NCBI GenBank assembly: GCA_003609755.1
Contig: AP017991.1
Span: forward strand, 3,955,001-4,019,000
Source: Planktothrix agardhii NIES-204
GTDB lineage: Bacteria; Cyanobacteriota; Cyanobacteriia; Cyanobacteriales; Microcoleaceae
Direction: 5' to 3'
DNA length: 64,000 nucleotides
Shown here one piece after another: positions 55,312 to 63,409 of this stretch. The position numbers were made by a program, and so were the translations under genes. Below the pieces are notes generated by a model that did not search any database, was not told the DNA's origin, and saw only the letters and a program-made list of their open reading frames with translations. Numbering within the stretch: position 1 is the stretch's first letter; every line of letters starts with the position of its first letter.

Positions 55312-56352
55312 TCAACAAGATCCCTGGACGGCATTTTTTATTTCAGAGATTTGTAAGTTTTTACCAATAAAAACTAACTGGGTTTGACGGGACTCGGTGG
55401 GTTTCCAGAGACGATCATAAAAGGTTTCAATTCGATCACCAACTCCCTGTAATACTAACCGCATTGGTTTATTTGGAACTGAAACAAACCCTTTAATTCG
55501 GTAAATTTCCTGTTGTTTCACCATGGTTTTTAACCGTTGAATTAAATCTTCTGGTTCAAAATCTTGGGTTAAAATCACCGGAACTGAATTAATATTATCA
55601 TCATGGTCGTGTTCTTCTTCGGCGTCATGATGACTGGGACGGGCTTCTAAATTATCTTCAACCGCCGCATTAAACCCTAAAATTACATCGGGATGAATAT
55701 TTCCCTGTTGACAAGGAACAATTTTAACTCCTGCTCGCAATTCCTGTTTTAACCAGGTTTCAACTTTATGTTGATGATCTCGATCAACATGATCGGTTTT
55801 GGTTAATAAAACTAAATCCGCACAGGCTAATTGATCTTCAAATAATTCTTCAATTGGGGTTTCATGATCTAAATTCGGATCGGCTTGACGTTGGGCTTCT
55901 ACGGCCTGAATATCCCCAACTAAAGTACCATTAGCCAAGGCTTCACAGTCTACTACAGTTATCACACCATCTACCGTTGCCCCCGTGCGAATTTCCGGCC
56001 AGCGAAAGGCTTGAATTAGGGGTTTAGGTAATGCTAACCCAGAGGTTTCAATCACAATATGATCGATTTTATCCCGTCGTTTGAGTAGGGCTTGCATGGC
56101 GGGGAAAAATTCTTCCTGCACCGTACAACATAAACAACCATTAGTCAGTTCTACGAGGTTCACTTCTTCGGTTTCATCGTCACAAACTTGACAGGATCGA
56201 ATTAATTCACCATCAATTCCAACTTCTCCAAATTCATTGACTAAAACGGCAATCCTTCGCCCATGATTATTTTGTAATAAATGACGAATTGTGGTGGTTT
56301 TTCCACTTCCTAAAAATCCAGTAATCACTGTAACGGGAATTTTGGCAGACAT
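55312..56352 (-). CDS. CobW/COG0523 family GTP-dependent metallochaperone
   Basis: A 346-residue COG0523 GTPase. Walker A is VITGFLGSGKTTTIRHL (residues 9-25); the metal-site motif is TNGCLCCTVQEE (about 72-83); LLTKTDHVD carries the guanine-recognition motif. A histidine/acid-rich stretch (SHHDAEEEHDHDD, about 240-252) can bind metal. The C-terminal domain (IYRIKGFVSVPNKPMRLVLQGVGDRIE) is the usual CobW_C. The metal may be cobalt given the cobalamin riboswitch-controlled hupE 165 bases upstream, but zinc or nickel are alternatives. Confidence 0.9.
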   Translation of the reverse strand: MSAKIPVTVITGFLGSGKTTTIRHLLQNNHGRRIAVLVNEFGEVGIDGELIRSCQVCDDETEEVNLVELTNGCLCCTVQEEFFPAMQALLKRRDKIDHIVIETSGLALPKPLIQAFRWPEIRTGATVDGVITVVDCEALANGTLVGDIQAVEAQRQADPNLDHETPIEELFEDQLACADLVLLTKTDHVDRDHQHKVETWLKQELRAGVKIVPCQQGNIHPDVILGFNAAVEDNLEARPSHHDAEEEHDHDDNINSVPVILTQDFEPEDLIQRLKTMVKQQEIYRIKGFVSVPNKPMRLVLQGVGDRIETFYDRLWKPTESRQTQLVFIGKNLQISEIKNAVQGSC

Positions 56353-56468
56353 AATATTTATAAGAGGGAGTAGGAAATTACGAATTACGAATGGGGGGAA
56401 GACTTGACCGTGAGCTTTGTTGGATCAATCTTTATTCGGGTTGTTATAATTCAAAGTTTCAAGGATAA

Positions 56469-56500
56469 AAGTAGAGATATTTTATTAATATCTCTACTTA
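56469..56500 (-). terminator. possible terminator between hupE and cobW
   Basis: aagtagagatat pairs with atatctctactt around an A/T loop (56469-56500), and on the minus strand a short T run follows. It lies about 20 bases after the hupE stop. If active, cobW would need its own promoter or read-through. Confidence 0.5.
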
Positions 56501-56517
56501 ATTCTAATTAGGATCAA

Positions 56518-57186
56518 CTAGCTAATAATGGCGGAAGATAAAGCTACTACACCAACAGCTAAAACGGCAAAACCCGAATATTTGATTAGGGAAAATTGGC
56601 TATTTTCTAAGGTTTCTTTAAAGGATTGAGTTAGTTTCATTGTGGCTCCAGCAATCATTAATTGAATGGCTGTAAACCCAACTAAATAGGAGATTAAGGG
56701 GGTCATTTCGGCTCCCATAATTGATTCTCCGTAGGCATAACCGTGAAACAAACCCGCTACACTAGCTAAACTAATTAATACTGCTAGGGGTAACTGTTTT
56801 TTGAGAACTAATAAAATCCCAATTGTCATCACAGAAAGGGCGATCGCAATTTCAGGAATGGGTAAATTTAAACTCATTAAATGAATTCCGGTTCCCAACA
56901 TTGCGGTTAATAGAAAAGCCATAATTATCCAACTACCGCCCACAATTCCGGCTGCAATTAAACCAACGGCAATCACAAAAGCTAAATGATCAATTCCAAT
57001 AATTGGGTGAGCAAGTCCGGCTAGAAATCCTTGAAACAAGTTTTCCGGGCTTTTCCCTCCAAAGGCATGATGAGCCTCTGCGGGTTGCGCCATTAGGATT
57101 AATAATAAACTCACCCCTAAAACCAAGATGCGAGTGCTATTTTGTAGCGAAAAATTTTGAAAAGACTTTAACATTTTAAACACCAT
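56518..57186 (-). CDS. hupE: HupE/UreJ family metal transporter
   Basis: A 222-residue membrane protein of the HupE/UreJ family. A signal-like N-terminal helix (TRILVLGVSLLLILMAQPAEAHHAF) ends in a His-containing segment, then six or so hydrophobic helices. The family motif is GLAHPIIGIDHLAFVIAVG (about 55-73), with its conserved His-Pro and Asp-His. HGYAYGE near 145 is the second His signature. HupE/UreJ transport nickel or cobalt; the cobalamin riboswitch just upstream points to cobalt here. ATG 57186 (second ATG at 57174) lies in the expression-platform hairpin. Confidence 0.9.
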   Translation of the reverse strand: MVFKMLKSFQNFSLQNSTRILVLGVSLLLILMAQPAEAHHAFGGKSPENLFQGFLAGLAHPIIGIDHLAFVIAVGLIAAGIVGGSWIIMAFLLTAMLGTGIHLMSLNLPIPEIAIALSVMTIGILLVLKKQLPLAVLISLASVAGLFHGYAYGESIMGAEMTPLISYLVGFTAIQLMIAGATMKLTQSFKETLENSQFSLIKYSGFAVLAVGVVALSSAIIS

Positions 57187-57346
57187 CTGTACCGCGCAGA
57201 TGTGCGAAAGAACAATCTGATTTCGGTGGGTGTTCTGACTTAGAGATTAATATTCTCATCACAGTTGCGGGACAGTGTTGGATTTGCGCCAAACTTTCCC
57301 CTTGCTTCTAGCGACTGTTCCCCGCTAGAACCGATTCAGATCTTTC
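57187..57346 (-). promoter_or_regulatory. cobalamin (B12) riboswitch upstream of hupE
   Basis: On the minus strand, in order: ttctagcg...cgctagaa stem (57331 to 57307), gggaaag (57300), gcgcaaatcc, gtcccgcaactgtgatg and agtcagaacacccaccg (57240 to about 57224). The last two match the conserved B12-riboswitch core (CCCGCAACTGTGA and the B12 box AGTCAGGA-ACCTGCC, here slightly changed). A hairpin catctg...cagatg (about 57203-57182) covers the hupE ATG region and could block translation when B12 is bound. Known for HupE-type transporters in other bacteria. Confidence 0.85.
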
Positions 57347-57396
57347 ATTGTATCATAATTTCTCCCAATATTCAATCGGGAGAAATACTTAAATTA

Positions 57397-57840
57397 TTAC
57401 CATTTTTTATAGGAAAGGAATTTTCCAGACATCGTAATTTTAACGCGATCGCCATTGGGGTCTTCGATTTTATCCACATCTAAGGTAAAATCAATCGCAC
57501 TCATAATTCCGTCGCCAAATTTTTCATGAATTACGCTTTTAAGAGGCATTCCATAGACCTGCATAATTTCATAAAATCTATAGATTAAGGGATCGGTTGG
57601 AATCATGGGATCAAGTGATCCTTTGACGGGATAATCGGTTAAGAGTTCAATATATTCTGTGCTTAAACCTAGGGCTTCAACTAATTTTTTGGCTTCCTCA
57701 TAGGAAGCACTCGCTTGTCGATAAATAACCGCAGCAATCCAAACTTCATCGCGCCCCAGCAGTTGCTCTAAATCTGAAAAGGTGACTCCTTTAGATTTTT
57801 TAGCCGATAATAACTTTTCTGTAATTTCTGAAATAGCCAT
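57397..57840 (-). CDS. cynS: cyanate hydratase
   Basis: A 147-residue cyanase that converts cyanate and bicarbonate to ammonia and CO2. The N-terminal helical DNA-binding-like domain ([24 protein letters not shown]) is followed by the catalytic domain with [17 protein letters not shown] (catalytic Arg and Glu) and [14 protein letters not shown] (catalytic Ser). The length and sequence are normal. It provides nitrogen from cyanate. It lies upstream of the riboswitch-hupE unit on the same strand, probably as a separate transcript. Confidence 0.96.
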   Translation of the reverse strand: MAISEITEKLLSAKKSKGVTFSDLEQLLGRDEVWIAAVIYRQASASYEEAKKLVEALGLSTEYIELLTDYPVKGSLDPMIPTDPLIYRFYEIMQVYGMPLKSVIHEKFGDGIMSAIDFTLDVDKIEDPNGDRVKITMSGKFLSYKKW

Positions 57841-57947
57841 TGAAAGTTCCTCCTAGAATTTATTGGTTGATAACTTGTCTCAAATTATAAAATATTTTGC
57901 TGATCATGCAACGGAAGTATTTGATTTTTAGGCCGGGGCGATCGCCA

Positions 57948-58790
57948 TTAGGATTGGGAATTTTTAGGGAGAGGTTTAGGGGGAATAGGTAAACTCCGGG
58001 GATGATTGGTTTGTAATTGTTTAACAACGGATAATAACCGTCTTAAATGAGGTTTAATTACCTCTTGATGTTCTTGGGTAAGTTCATCTAATCGGGTTTG
58101 AATCTTGGATAGATGAAGATCAGAAGCAGAGTCTCCAGATTTTTCCTGTTGTAATTGATCAATCACAACTTGAATTTCTAAAAATCGCCCTTGAAAATCC
58201 GCTTGTAAAGACTCTAAATGAGCCGTTTCAGTTGAGGAAAATGTTTGTAATTCTTGCCGAAATTCCGCTCTAATTTCTGCCAATGCTAGGGAAATATGTT
58301 CGGTGCTTGAAGTTACTGCTTGTCCTAAAGCTGCTACTTGTTTACTCCGATAGGCGGAGTCCAAGGCTTCAGTAGTAGGAAAAGCCTCTAATTTTTGCTG
58401 GAGGGATTGAATTTCTTCTAAAAGTTGTTTCCTCAACCCCATAACTACTTTAACCGTATTTTTTTCTAACTTTTCAACGGAGTCTTGAGCTTGAACAATT
58501 TCAATTTGATTTTGATGGGTTTGTTGTTCTAAACGATAACGGTTGGCAACATTCAGCGATAGGGCTAAGGTTAGGGGGGCAACTCCATAAAACGCTTGAC
58601 CCGAAAGGGCCACTACTCCCGAACCGACAGCCGAACTGATCAGAGAAACATACTCTGCTAACTCTAACCAATGCCGTTGTTTCAGGGAAGAAAAAACCGT
58701 TTTAGGAAGAATAGAGTTAGACATCGGCATAGGACTAGAAGTTATAGCATGGGGTCGATTGGGATGGGCAGAGGACGCTGGTGGAAACAT
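57948..58790 (-). CDS. membrane-associated coiled-coil protein, unknown
   Basis: A 280-residue protein. A proline/serine-rich N-terminus is followed by two moderate hydrophobic segments (VSLISSAVGSGVVALSGQAF and GVAPLTLALSLNVAN, about 49-82), then a long coiled coil to about residue 260 (EIVQAQDSVEKLEKNTVKVV, ELQTFSSTETAHLESLQADF). The C-terminus is proline-rich. No family recognised; the arrangement resembles membrane-tethered spacer or scaffold proteins of cyanobacteria. It is a single gene. Confidence 0.65.
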   Translation of the reverse strand: MFPPASSAHPNRPHAITSSPMPMSNSILPKTVFSSLKQRHWLELAEYVSLISSAVGSGVVALSGQAFYGVAPLTLALSLNVANRYRLEQQTHQNQIEIVQAQDSVEKLEKNTVKVVMGLRKQLLEEIQSLQQKLEAFPTTEALDSAYRSKQVAALGQAVTSSTEHISLALAEIRAEFRQELQTFSSTETAHLESLQADFQGRFLEIQVVIDQLQQEKSGDSASDLHLSKIQTRLDELTQEHQEVIKPHLRRLLSVVKQLQTNHPRSLPIPPKPLPKNSQS

Positions 58791-58984
58791 AATAATCTAT
58801 TCTACTAGGGATATTGGGACACAGTGGTTAACTCCAGAATACAAAAAATTATGGCTATCCGCACTAGGAATTAAAAATTTGATGATCGGTTCGGCGAGTC
58901 CTTAACTGTTAAGATGTTTTGGGAGTACAAAATTATCTTAATTTCTGGTTTGATATTGGAGTTGTCTGGATTTTAACACCCTTA

Positions 58985-59143
58985 ATGCTTAGATTCAATA
59001 TGAAACCAAATCAAAATCCCAAATTCGATCAATTGAGATCAATTTTTAGTATTACTGCTTTTGTGATTTTAGTCCTGGGAGTTGGGTTTTTGAGTCTGAA
59101 TTTTATTTTGGCTTTATTTCATAAATTCTCATCAACAATTTAA
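58985..59143 (+). CDS. small membrane protein, unknown
   Basis: If the ATG at 58985 is used the protein has 52 residues (MLRFNMKPNQNPKFDQLRSI, then FSITAFVILVLGVGFLSLNFILALF). A TTG at 58919 would add 22 residues including another hydrophobic stretch. One or two membrane helices follow a basic start. No family recognised. Convergent with the gene at 59151. Start and function are uncertain. Confidence 0.4.
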   Translation: MLRFNMKPNQNPKFDQLRSIFSITAFVILVLGVGFLSLNFILALFHKFSSTI

Positions 59144-59150
59144 CCTGTTT

Positions 59151-59444
59151 TTAGTGCATAAATTTTCTAATTTGATAGGTTCGACTTTCTAAAATAGGCA
59201 TTTTTAATCCTCCCATTTTTTCGTCAAATTCTTGAATTGTTTTTTCAGGAAAGCTGGCAAGTTTTTCCTGGGATTCCCAACGAATCACCATGACAATTTC
59301 CTGATTTTCCCCATCTAGCCAAACTTCTTTTCCGAGAAACCCAGGAAATTTTTTTAGTCCGGCTGTCCAAACTTCTTCATCTTTTTGAATAAATAGCTCC
59401 CATTGTTCTGTGGGAACTTTGAATTTCAACCACTCAATAACCAT
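59151..59444 (-). CDS. TIGR03792 family protein
   Basis: A 97-residue ferredoxin-like (dimeric alpha-beta barrel) protein resembling the cyanobacterial TIGR03792 group, related to antibiotic biosynthesis monooxygenases: MVIEWLKFKVPTEQWELFI, WTAGLKKFPGFLGKEVWLDGE and IRWESQEKLASFPEKTIQEFDEKMG. The C-terminus ESRTYQIRKF is typical. The ligand or substrate is unknown. It is a single gene downstream of the repeat-rich 59445-59696 spacer. Confidence 0.75.
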   Translation of the reverse strand: MVIEWLKFKVPTEQWELFIQKDEEVWTAGLKKFPGFLGKEVWLDGENQEIVMVIRWESQEKLASFPEKTIQEFDEKMGGLKMPILESRTYQIRKFMH

Positions 59445-59530
59445 GATTTTTATTAAGATTAATTAAACCACAAAGACACAAAGAAGTTTTAAAAACGCTC
59501 TGCATTGCTATATAGCAACCGCCAAGGCAG

Positions 59531-59645
59531 TTAGGACACCAGACGGATCTTGGAACCCAGACAGTGAAGTATTTCCCCCCTGTTCCCTACCCCCCCAAAC
59601 CCCCCGTGCACAGGGGGTTTGGGGGGCTGTTCCCTGCTATATTTT
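59531..59645 (+). repeat. GTGCAC palindromic repeat family, copy 2
   Basis: Head ttaggacaccagacggatc and ttggaacccagac matches copy 1 at 27142 with few differences, followed by ctgttccctac, a perfect C/G palindrome ccccccaaacccccc-gtgcac-agggggtttgggggg (about 59591-59626) and ctgttccctgctatattt. The only difference in architecture is a single rather than tandem unit. Confidence 0.85.
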
Positions 59646-59696
59646 GCAGAAGTAGAGAACCAGAAACAATCTCTAATTCCCTACGCCCGATTCCTT

Positions 59697-60221
59697 TTAA
59701 CCTTTAAAATATTGTCCCCCTAAACGCATGGCATCAGCAATATCCACATCTCCATCTCCATCCGCATCAAAAAAACTATTTAAAACCGAATTAGAAGCTG
59801 ATGCAGATTGTTGTTGATTGGTTCCTGTTTTCAGCAGGTTTAATACTAAAGGAACCACCATGGGTAAAACCGATTGAATGGTTTGGGCACTAACCCCCGT
59901 ATGTTGGGAAACGGTTTGAATCAATTGCTGTTGCTGAGTCGAAGAAAATAACATTTCTACCGCCTGGGGGTTAGAAGTGATTCCAGCAAATTGATTGACT
60001 AGATTTTGTACCCCATCATTTCCGATTTCGGTTTGTTTTTCTTGCAAAGAAGACCGCACGGAACTCCCCACCATTGACATCACCATTTGACTGGTTTCAG
60101 GGGCAATCCCTAATTGATTACCAAGCTGTTGAGCGGTATTCAGAATCCCTCTGATTTGGTCGGTGTTTCCTACTGTATTGGGATCATTCAAAGCTGTTAA
60201 AATTTGATCAAATAGTCCCAT
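59697..60221 (-). CDS. DUF937 protein with a C-terminal EF-hand/dockerin-like motif
   Basis: A 174-residue protein. The N-terminal 150 residues match DUF937 (MGLFDQILTALNDPNTVG, then MVMSMVGSSVRSSLQEKQ, QLIQTVSQHTGVSAQTIQSVLPMVVPLVLNLL), a helical family of unknown role. Residues about 153-170 are FFDADGDGDVDIADAMRLGG, a calcium-binding loop pattern D-x-D-x-D-x-x-D-x-x-D like EF-hand or dockerin repeats. Such fusion suggests calcium-dependent folding or anchoring. No signal peptide is visible. Confidence 0.8.
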   Translation of the reverse strand: MGLFDQILTALNDPNTVGNTDQIRGILNTAQQLGNQLGIAPETSQMVMSMVGSSVRSSLQEKQTEIGNDGVQNLVNQFAGITSNPQAVEMLFSSTQQQQLIQTVSQHTGVSAQTIQSVLPMVVPLVLNLLKTGTNQQQSASASNSVLNSFFDADGDGDVDIADAMRLGGQYFKG

Positions 60222-60610
60222 ATTGTTAATGAACCTTTTATGCAGATGAACTACACTCTAGTTTATCCTATAGCAATCCTATTTGAGTTGTGTTTAAAAT
60301 CCCTGATCAAAAGGGAACACCGGAACAGCCCCCCAAACCCCCCGTGCACGGGGAGCTAGGGGGTAATACTTCTGGCCGTTTCATATCAGTATTGAAATGT
60401 TACAACCTATTTAGGATTGCTATATATCTGATCCATTGGCTTAATTAAGTCGATAAAAAGGTGAAGAAACCTTAATTGAATAGGGATAATTTGTTATTAT
60501 TACTAATAAATTATCAGAAAAAATAATCCAAGATAATTCAATATAGAGATGAGATGATAGAACTGCTTAGTTTATTGTGAATTATACATTGACTCTACTG
60601 ATATTTAGCA
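60222..60610. other. 389-base spacer with a partial repeat, no gene
   Basis: Contains an inverted partial copy of the GTGCAC repeat family (60313-60363) and otherwise A/T-rich non-coding sequence. Confidence 0.55.
60313..60363 (-). repeat. GTGCAC palindromic repeat family, copy 3 (partial)
   Basis: gggaacaccggaacagcccccc, then aaaccccccgtgcacgggg and agctaggggggt shares the cccccc-aaa-cccccc-gtgcac core and the ggaacag flank of copies 1 and 2, in reverse orientation. The head sequence is absent. Confidence 0.7.
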
Positions 60611-62383
60611 TCAGAGTGGGGTGATACTGTCCGTAGGGGTTGGATTATCTACAGGTTGTGCTTGGGGATCATGGTTGAACACCCCTAACCCATAGAGCAA
60701 TGCCCCTAGAATCCCTAATAAGACGGCAATACCCAGGGATAGGAACCAAATCTTATTCACCCCTGACGGAGCCGGTCTAGGGCGACCAATTACTGTTTCC
60801 ATAGATGAATCTTCGGCATCACTGGTATCGGAAGAATCATCCCCTAAATCTTCGGTTAAAGGAACCACAGGAGCGATACAAACCTCTTTCTGGGCATCGG
60901 GATCATCCTTGGGAACTACCGTAATTAATAACAAGGCAATGGTGACGTTATCATGGCCATTTTGAGTATTGGCAATTTCAATTAGACGATCCCGAACCAT
61001 TACTAAATCCACTTCTTGACGCAAAACGGGTAAAATTTCCGCTTCCCAATATTGTTCCACCCGATCGCGATCGCTTAATCCATCAGAACATAATAAAAAC
61101 ACACAATCTTCATCCAGGGGAAACCGTTGTACCGTCGGATGCAGCGTCACCGATGACGTAATCCCCAGAGCTTGAATTAAAGCCCCAGAAGCCCCCTGTT
61201 GCAGAGCATCGCGATAGAGGGCGCAACCCAAACGCACCTGGCGAGAAGCCACATCATCATCCACCGTCACTTGATGACAACCACTGGAACTAATCCAATA
61301 AACCCGACTATCCCCTAAATGGGTTAAATAAACTTCATGAATATGGGCTAAAGCCATCACCAAGGTGGTTCCCATCCGTTCCCTACCTTGACGGTTTTCA
61401 TCATCGTTGCGTTGACAAATCACGTCATTGGCGATGCAGATTGCCCGTTTTAATTTAGGCGTTAAGGATAATGGATCCCAATTGGCTTGATGCAGAGGCA
61501 TTTTTTCCACCTCCTGACGCAGAACATCAATCGCTATCGAAGATGCTACTTCTCCGCCATCCTGCCCCCCAATTCCATCACAAACAATAGCCAAAGCGGG
61601 TTCGCTGGGAGGAACTTCGATCGGTTGATCACCATTGGGATAGCAGGCATCCTCATTATGGGAACGAGTGGGGCCAGCATCGGTTCCAGCAGCAATCTCA
61701 ATCTGACGATGATAACCCCGTCCACAAATAGAAAGGGCTTGATCCAATTGTTGGATCAGTTGGGTGGAGGTGCGTAATTCCCCTGATATCATTTGATGGG
61801 TCAGTTGTCGGAGGAATTTTTGGATTTGAGGCTGTGCGGTCGGAACCCACTGTTGCCAAAAATTACCCAACTGTTTGAGGGTGGCATTATGGATATCTGG
61901 GTCTAACTGCAATAACCGAACTAATCTTCCCTGAACCATGAGCAAATGGGAATTAAGCAAACTGGAAGCGACATTTTGACGGCAAAAGGGTTGCCAAATT
62001 TGAGCGATTTGCCATAACCAATTCAGTTGGCGCATTGCCGTTGCATCGGGCCACAGAGCCGCCAGTGTGGGCATTAGGGTTTCCCCATGGTCTGCAATCG
62101 GCCCTTTTTCTAAAAGGATGATCGGTTTATTAATTCCTCCCTTAGCTGGGGAGATAATTCCATAGACCTGCGGAATGTGCAACCGATAGGCAAATAATTT
62201 TAGATAGGGAGAAATCTGATCAGAAATCTCACTGGGTATTTCCGGCAACAGTTCTGGTCGCGTATCTACTACAATTCGATTGGTTTTGACCAGGTAGCGA
62301 TCTGCGATCATCGTTCCCGAAGGCTGATCTTCGATCCCCTCGCCTACCGTCCACAGATATTGTTTTGCCACAGGATTTTGCAT
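60611..62383 (-). CDS. PP2C-type protein phosphatase with C-terminal membrane anchor
   Basis: A 590-residue protein. Residues about 240-480 are a PP2C (PPM) Ser/Thr phosphatase: DAGPTRSHNEDA (about 248), the metal motif AIVCDGIGGQDGGEVASS (about 280), GTTLVMALAHIHEVYLTHLGDSRVYW, CVFLLCSDGLSDRD and HDNVTIALLL. The N-terminal 230 residues look like a divergent kinase-like region (IADRYLVKTNRIVVDT, PQVYGIISPAKGG) with no catalytic motifs seen, so probably regulatory. A single helix at about 545-565 (IWFLSLGIAVLLGILGALLYGLGV) anchors the protein. Role in signalling is inferred from the family. Confidence 0.9.
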   Translation of the reverse strand: MQNPVAKQYLWTVGEGIEDQPSGTMIADRYLVKTNRIVVDTRPELLPEIPSEISDQISPYLKLFAYRLHIPQVYGIISPAKGGINKPIILLEKGPIADHGETLMPTLAALWPDATAMRQLNWLWQIAQIWQPFCRQNVASSLLNSHLLMVQGRLVRLLQLDPDIHNATLKQLGNFWQQWVPTAQPQIQKFLRQLTHQMISGELRTSTQLIQQLDQALSICGRGYHRQIEIAAGTDAGPTRSHNEDACYPNGDQPIEVPPSEPALAIVCDGIGGQDGGEVASSIAIDVLRQEVEKMPLHQANWDPLSLTPKLKRAICIANDVICQRNDDENRQGRERMGTTLVMALAHIHEVYLTHLGDSRVYWISSSGCHQVTVDDDVASRQVRLGCALYRDALQQGASGALIQALGITSSVTLHPTVQRFPLDEDCVFLLCSDGLSDRDRVEQYWEAEILPVLRQEVDLVMVRDRLIEIANTQNGHDNVTIALLLITVVPKDDPDAQKEVCIAPVVPLTEDLGDDSSDTSDAEDSSMETVIGRPRPAPSGVNKIWFLSLGIAVLLGILGALLYGLGVFNHDPQAQPVDNPTPTDSITPL

Positions 62384-62654
62384 TTGGGTTCCTCACGCCT
62401 GGCGTTGCCACTCAAAAGTGATCTTCTAAAATTAGGATGGTTTATCGTTGTTATCTACCCCATGGGTTGGGGGCGATAACACCAGAACCACAATAGATGT
62501 CCAGTCCTGTCCAATTTTGATAACTCACCCTAAAAATTAGCACCAATTGGCAATCAAGATCAGGTAATCTGAACTATTGTAGCCTTTGAACATCACCATC
62601 TGCTTGACCATTTGTTGTTAATTTTTCTTGGCTCTGGGCAAGGATGCTTACAGC

Positions 62655-62915
62655 ATGAGTGATTCTCCCCCTAACCCCTCCGATGACCCTAATTTATTAC
62701 CTTATTTGGAAATTAATGAACGCTTGACTCAACTCAAAAAGTCTCACGGTCACTATTACCAGATGATTAATTTAGAGGTTTGGGCTTTAATTGAAACCAT
62801 GGATCAGTTTTTTCCAGGTTCTTGGAATCGATTTATGAATAACCGTCAACTTTCCATGAAACAATTCTTACGGCGTCAGCGATCGCAAAAACAATCCCCA
62901 GCACCCGATGAGTAG
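62655..62915 (+). CDS. small conserved-type hypothetical protein
   Basis: An 86-residue protein starting MSDSPPNPSDDPNLLPYLEIN (ATG 62655; an upstream start at 62628 is less likely). LTQLKKSHGHYYQMINLEVWALIETMDQFFPGSWNRFMNNRQLSMKQFLRR looks like a compact helical domain. I do not recognise the family beyond its general cyanobacterial look. It is convergent with ndhM and followed by a hairpin. Confidence 0.65.
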   Translation: MSDSPPNPSDDPNLLPYLEINERLTQLKKSHGHYYQMINLEVWALIETMDQFFPGSWNRFMNNRQLSMKQFLRRQRSQKQSPAPDE

Positions 62916-62965
62916 GCTGATTTGAGGGTGATCATAAGGTTTAGGGTATATACAAACTCACCATC

Positions 62966-62996
62966 AAGAGTCTGTATATGGTGAGTACAGACTCTT
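62966..62996. terminator. bidirectional hairpin between convergent genes
   Basis: aagagtctgta (62966-62976) pairs perfectly with tacagactctt (62986-62996) around a 9-base loop. It lies between the convergent gene at 62655 and ndhM, so it may end both transcripts. T runs are weak on both strands. Confidence 0.5.
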
Positions 62997-63012
62997 AATG
63001 GTCATAATTTTA

Positions 63013-63345
63013 CTAATTGCCGACTCGGGGTAATCCCATACTATAGTTTACCGCCCGACAGTCGAGGTTATAGCTAATTTCACCTTTTTGGATCAGCGAT
63101 CGCACTAAATGCTCTAAATCTGATCCAATTCGACGTAAATTATATTCGGTGAGGTCTTCGCCACTGAAAGCCTCGACTAACTCATCAAATTTACGATAGA
63201 CTTTTTGCACAGCCTGATCATTCCAGTTAAATTCGTTATCGGGATCAATATCCAAGGTCAATACTTGTTCATTGTCCACTAACTCCTCATCTTTAATTTC
63301 CGCCGTATAAATATGAATATGGCGAGTTGTTGATTTCAGCAGCAT
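63013..63345 (-). CDS. ndhM: NAD(P)H-quinone oxidoreductase subunit M
   Basis: A 110-residue NdhM, a peripheral subunit specific to cyanobacterial and chloroplast NDH-1. The sequence MLLKSTTRHIHIYTAEIKDEEL, FNWNDQAVQKVYRKFDELVEAFSG, LTEYNLRRIGSDLEHLVRSLI and DCRAVNYSMGLPRVG fits the family throughout. NDH-1 takes part in cyclic electron flow and respiration. A single gene, divergent from the inositol-monophosphatase gene. Confidence 0.95.
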   Translation of the reverse strand: MLLKSTTRHIHIYTAEIKDEELVDNEQVLTLDIDPDNEFNWNDQAVQKVYRKFDELVEAFSGEDLTEYNLRRIGSDLEHLVRSLIQKGEISYNLDCRAVNYSMGLPRVGN

Positions 63346-63409
63346 AAGCGGTTTAACTGAATAGATTTTATCTGGATTGTTTTTTATTTTGCCATTACTT
63401 TAGGAAATA

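Noticed and set aside
57265-57483. 72-codon plus-strand frame
   Set aside because: Crosses the cobalamin riboswitch and the end of cynS on the opposite strand.
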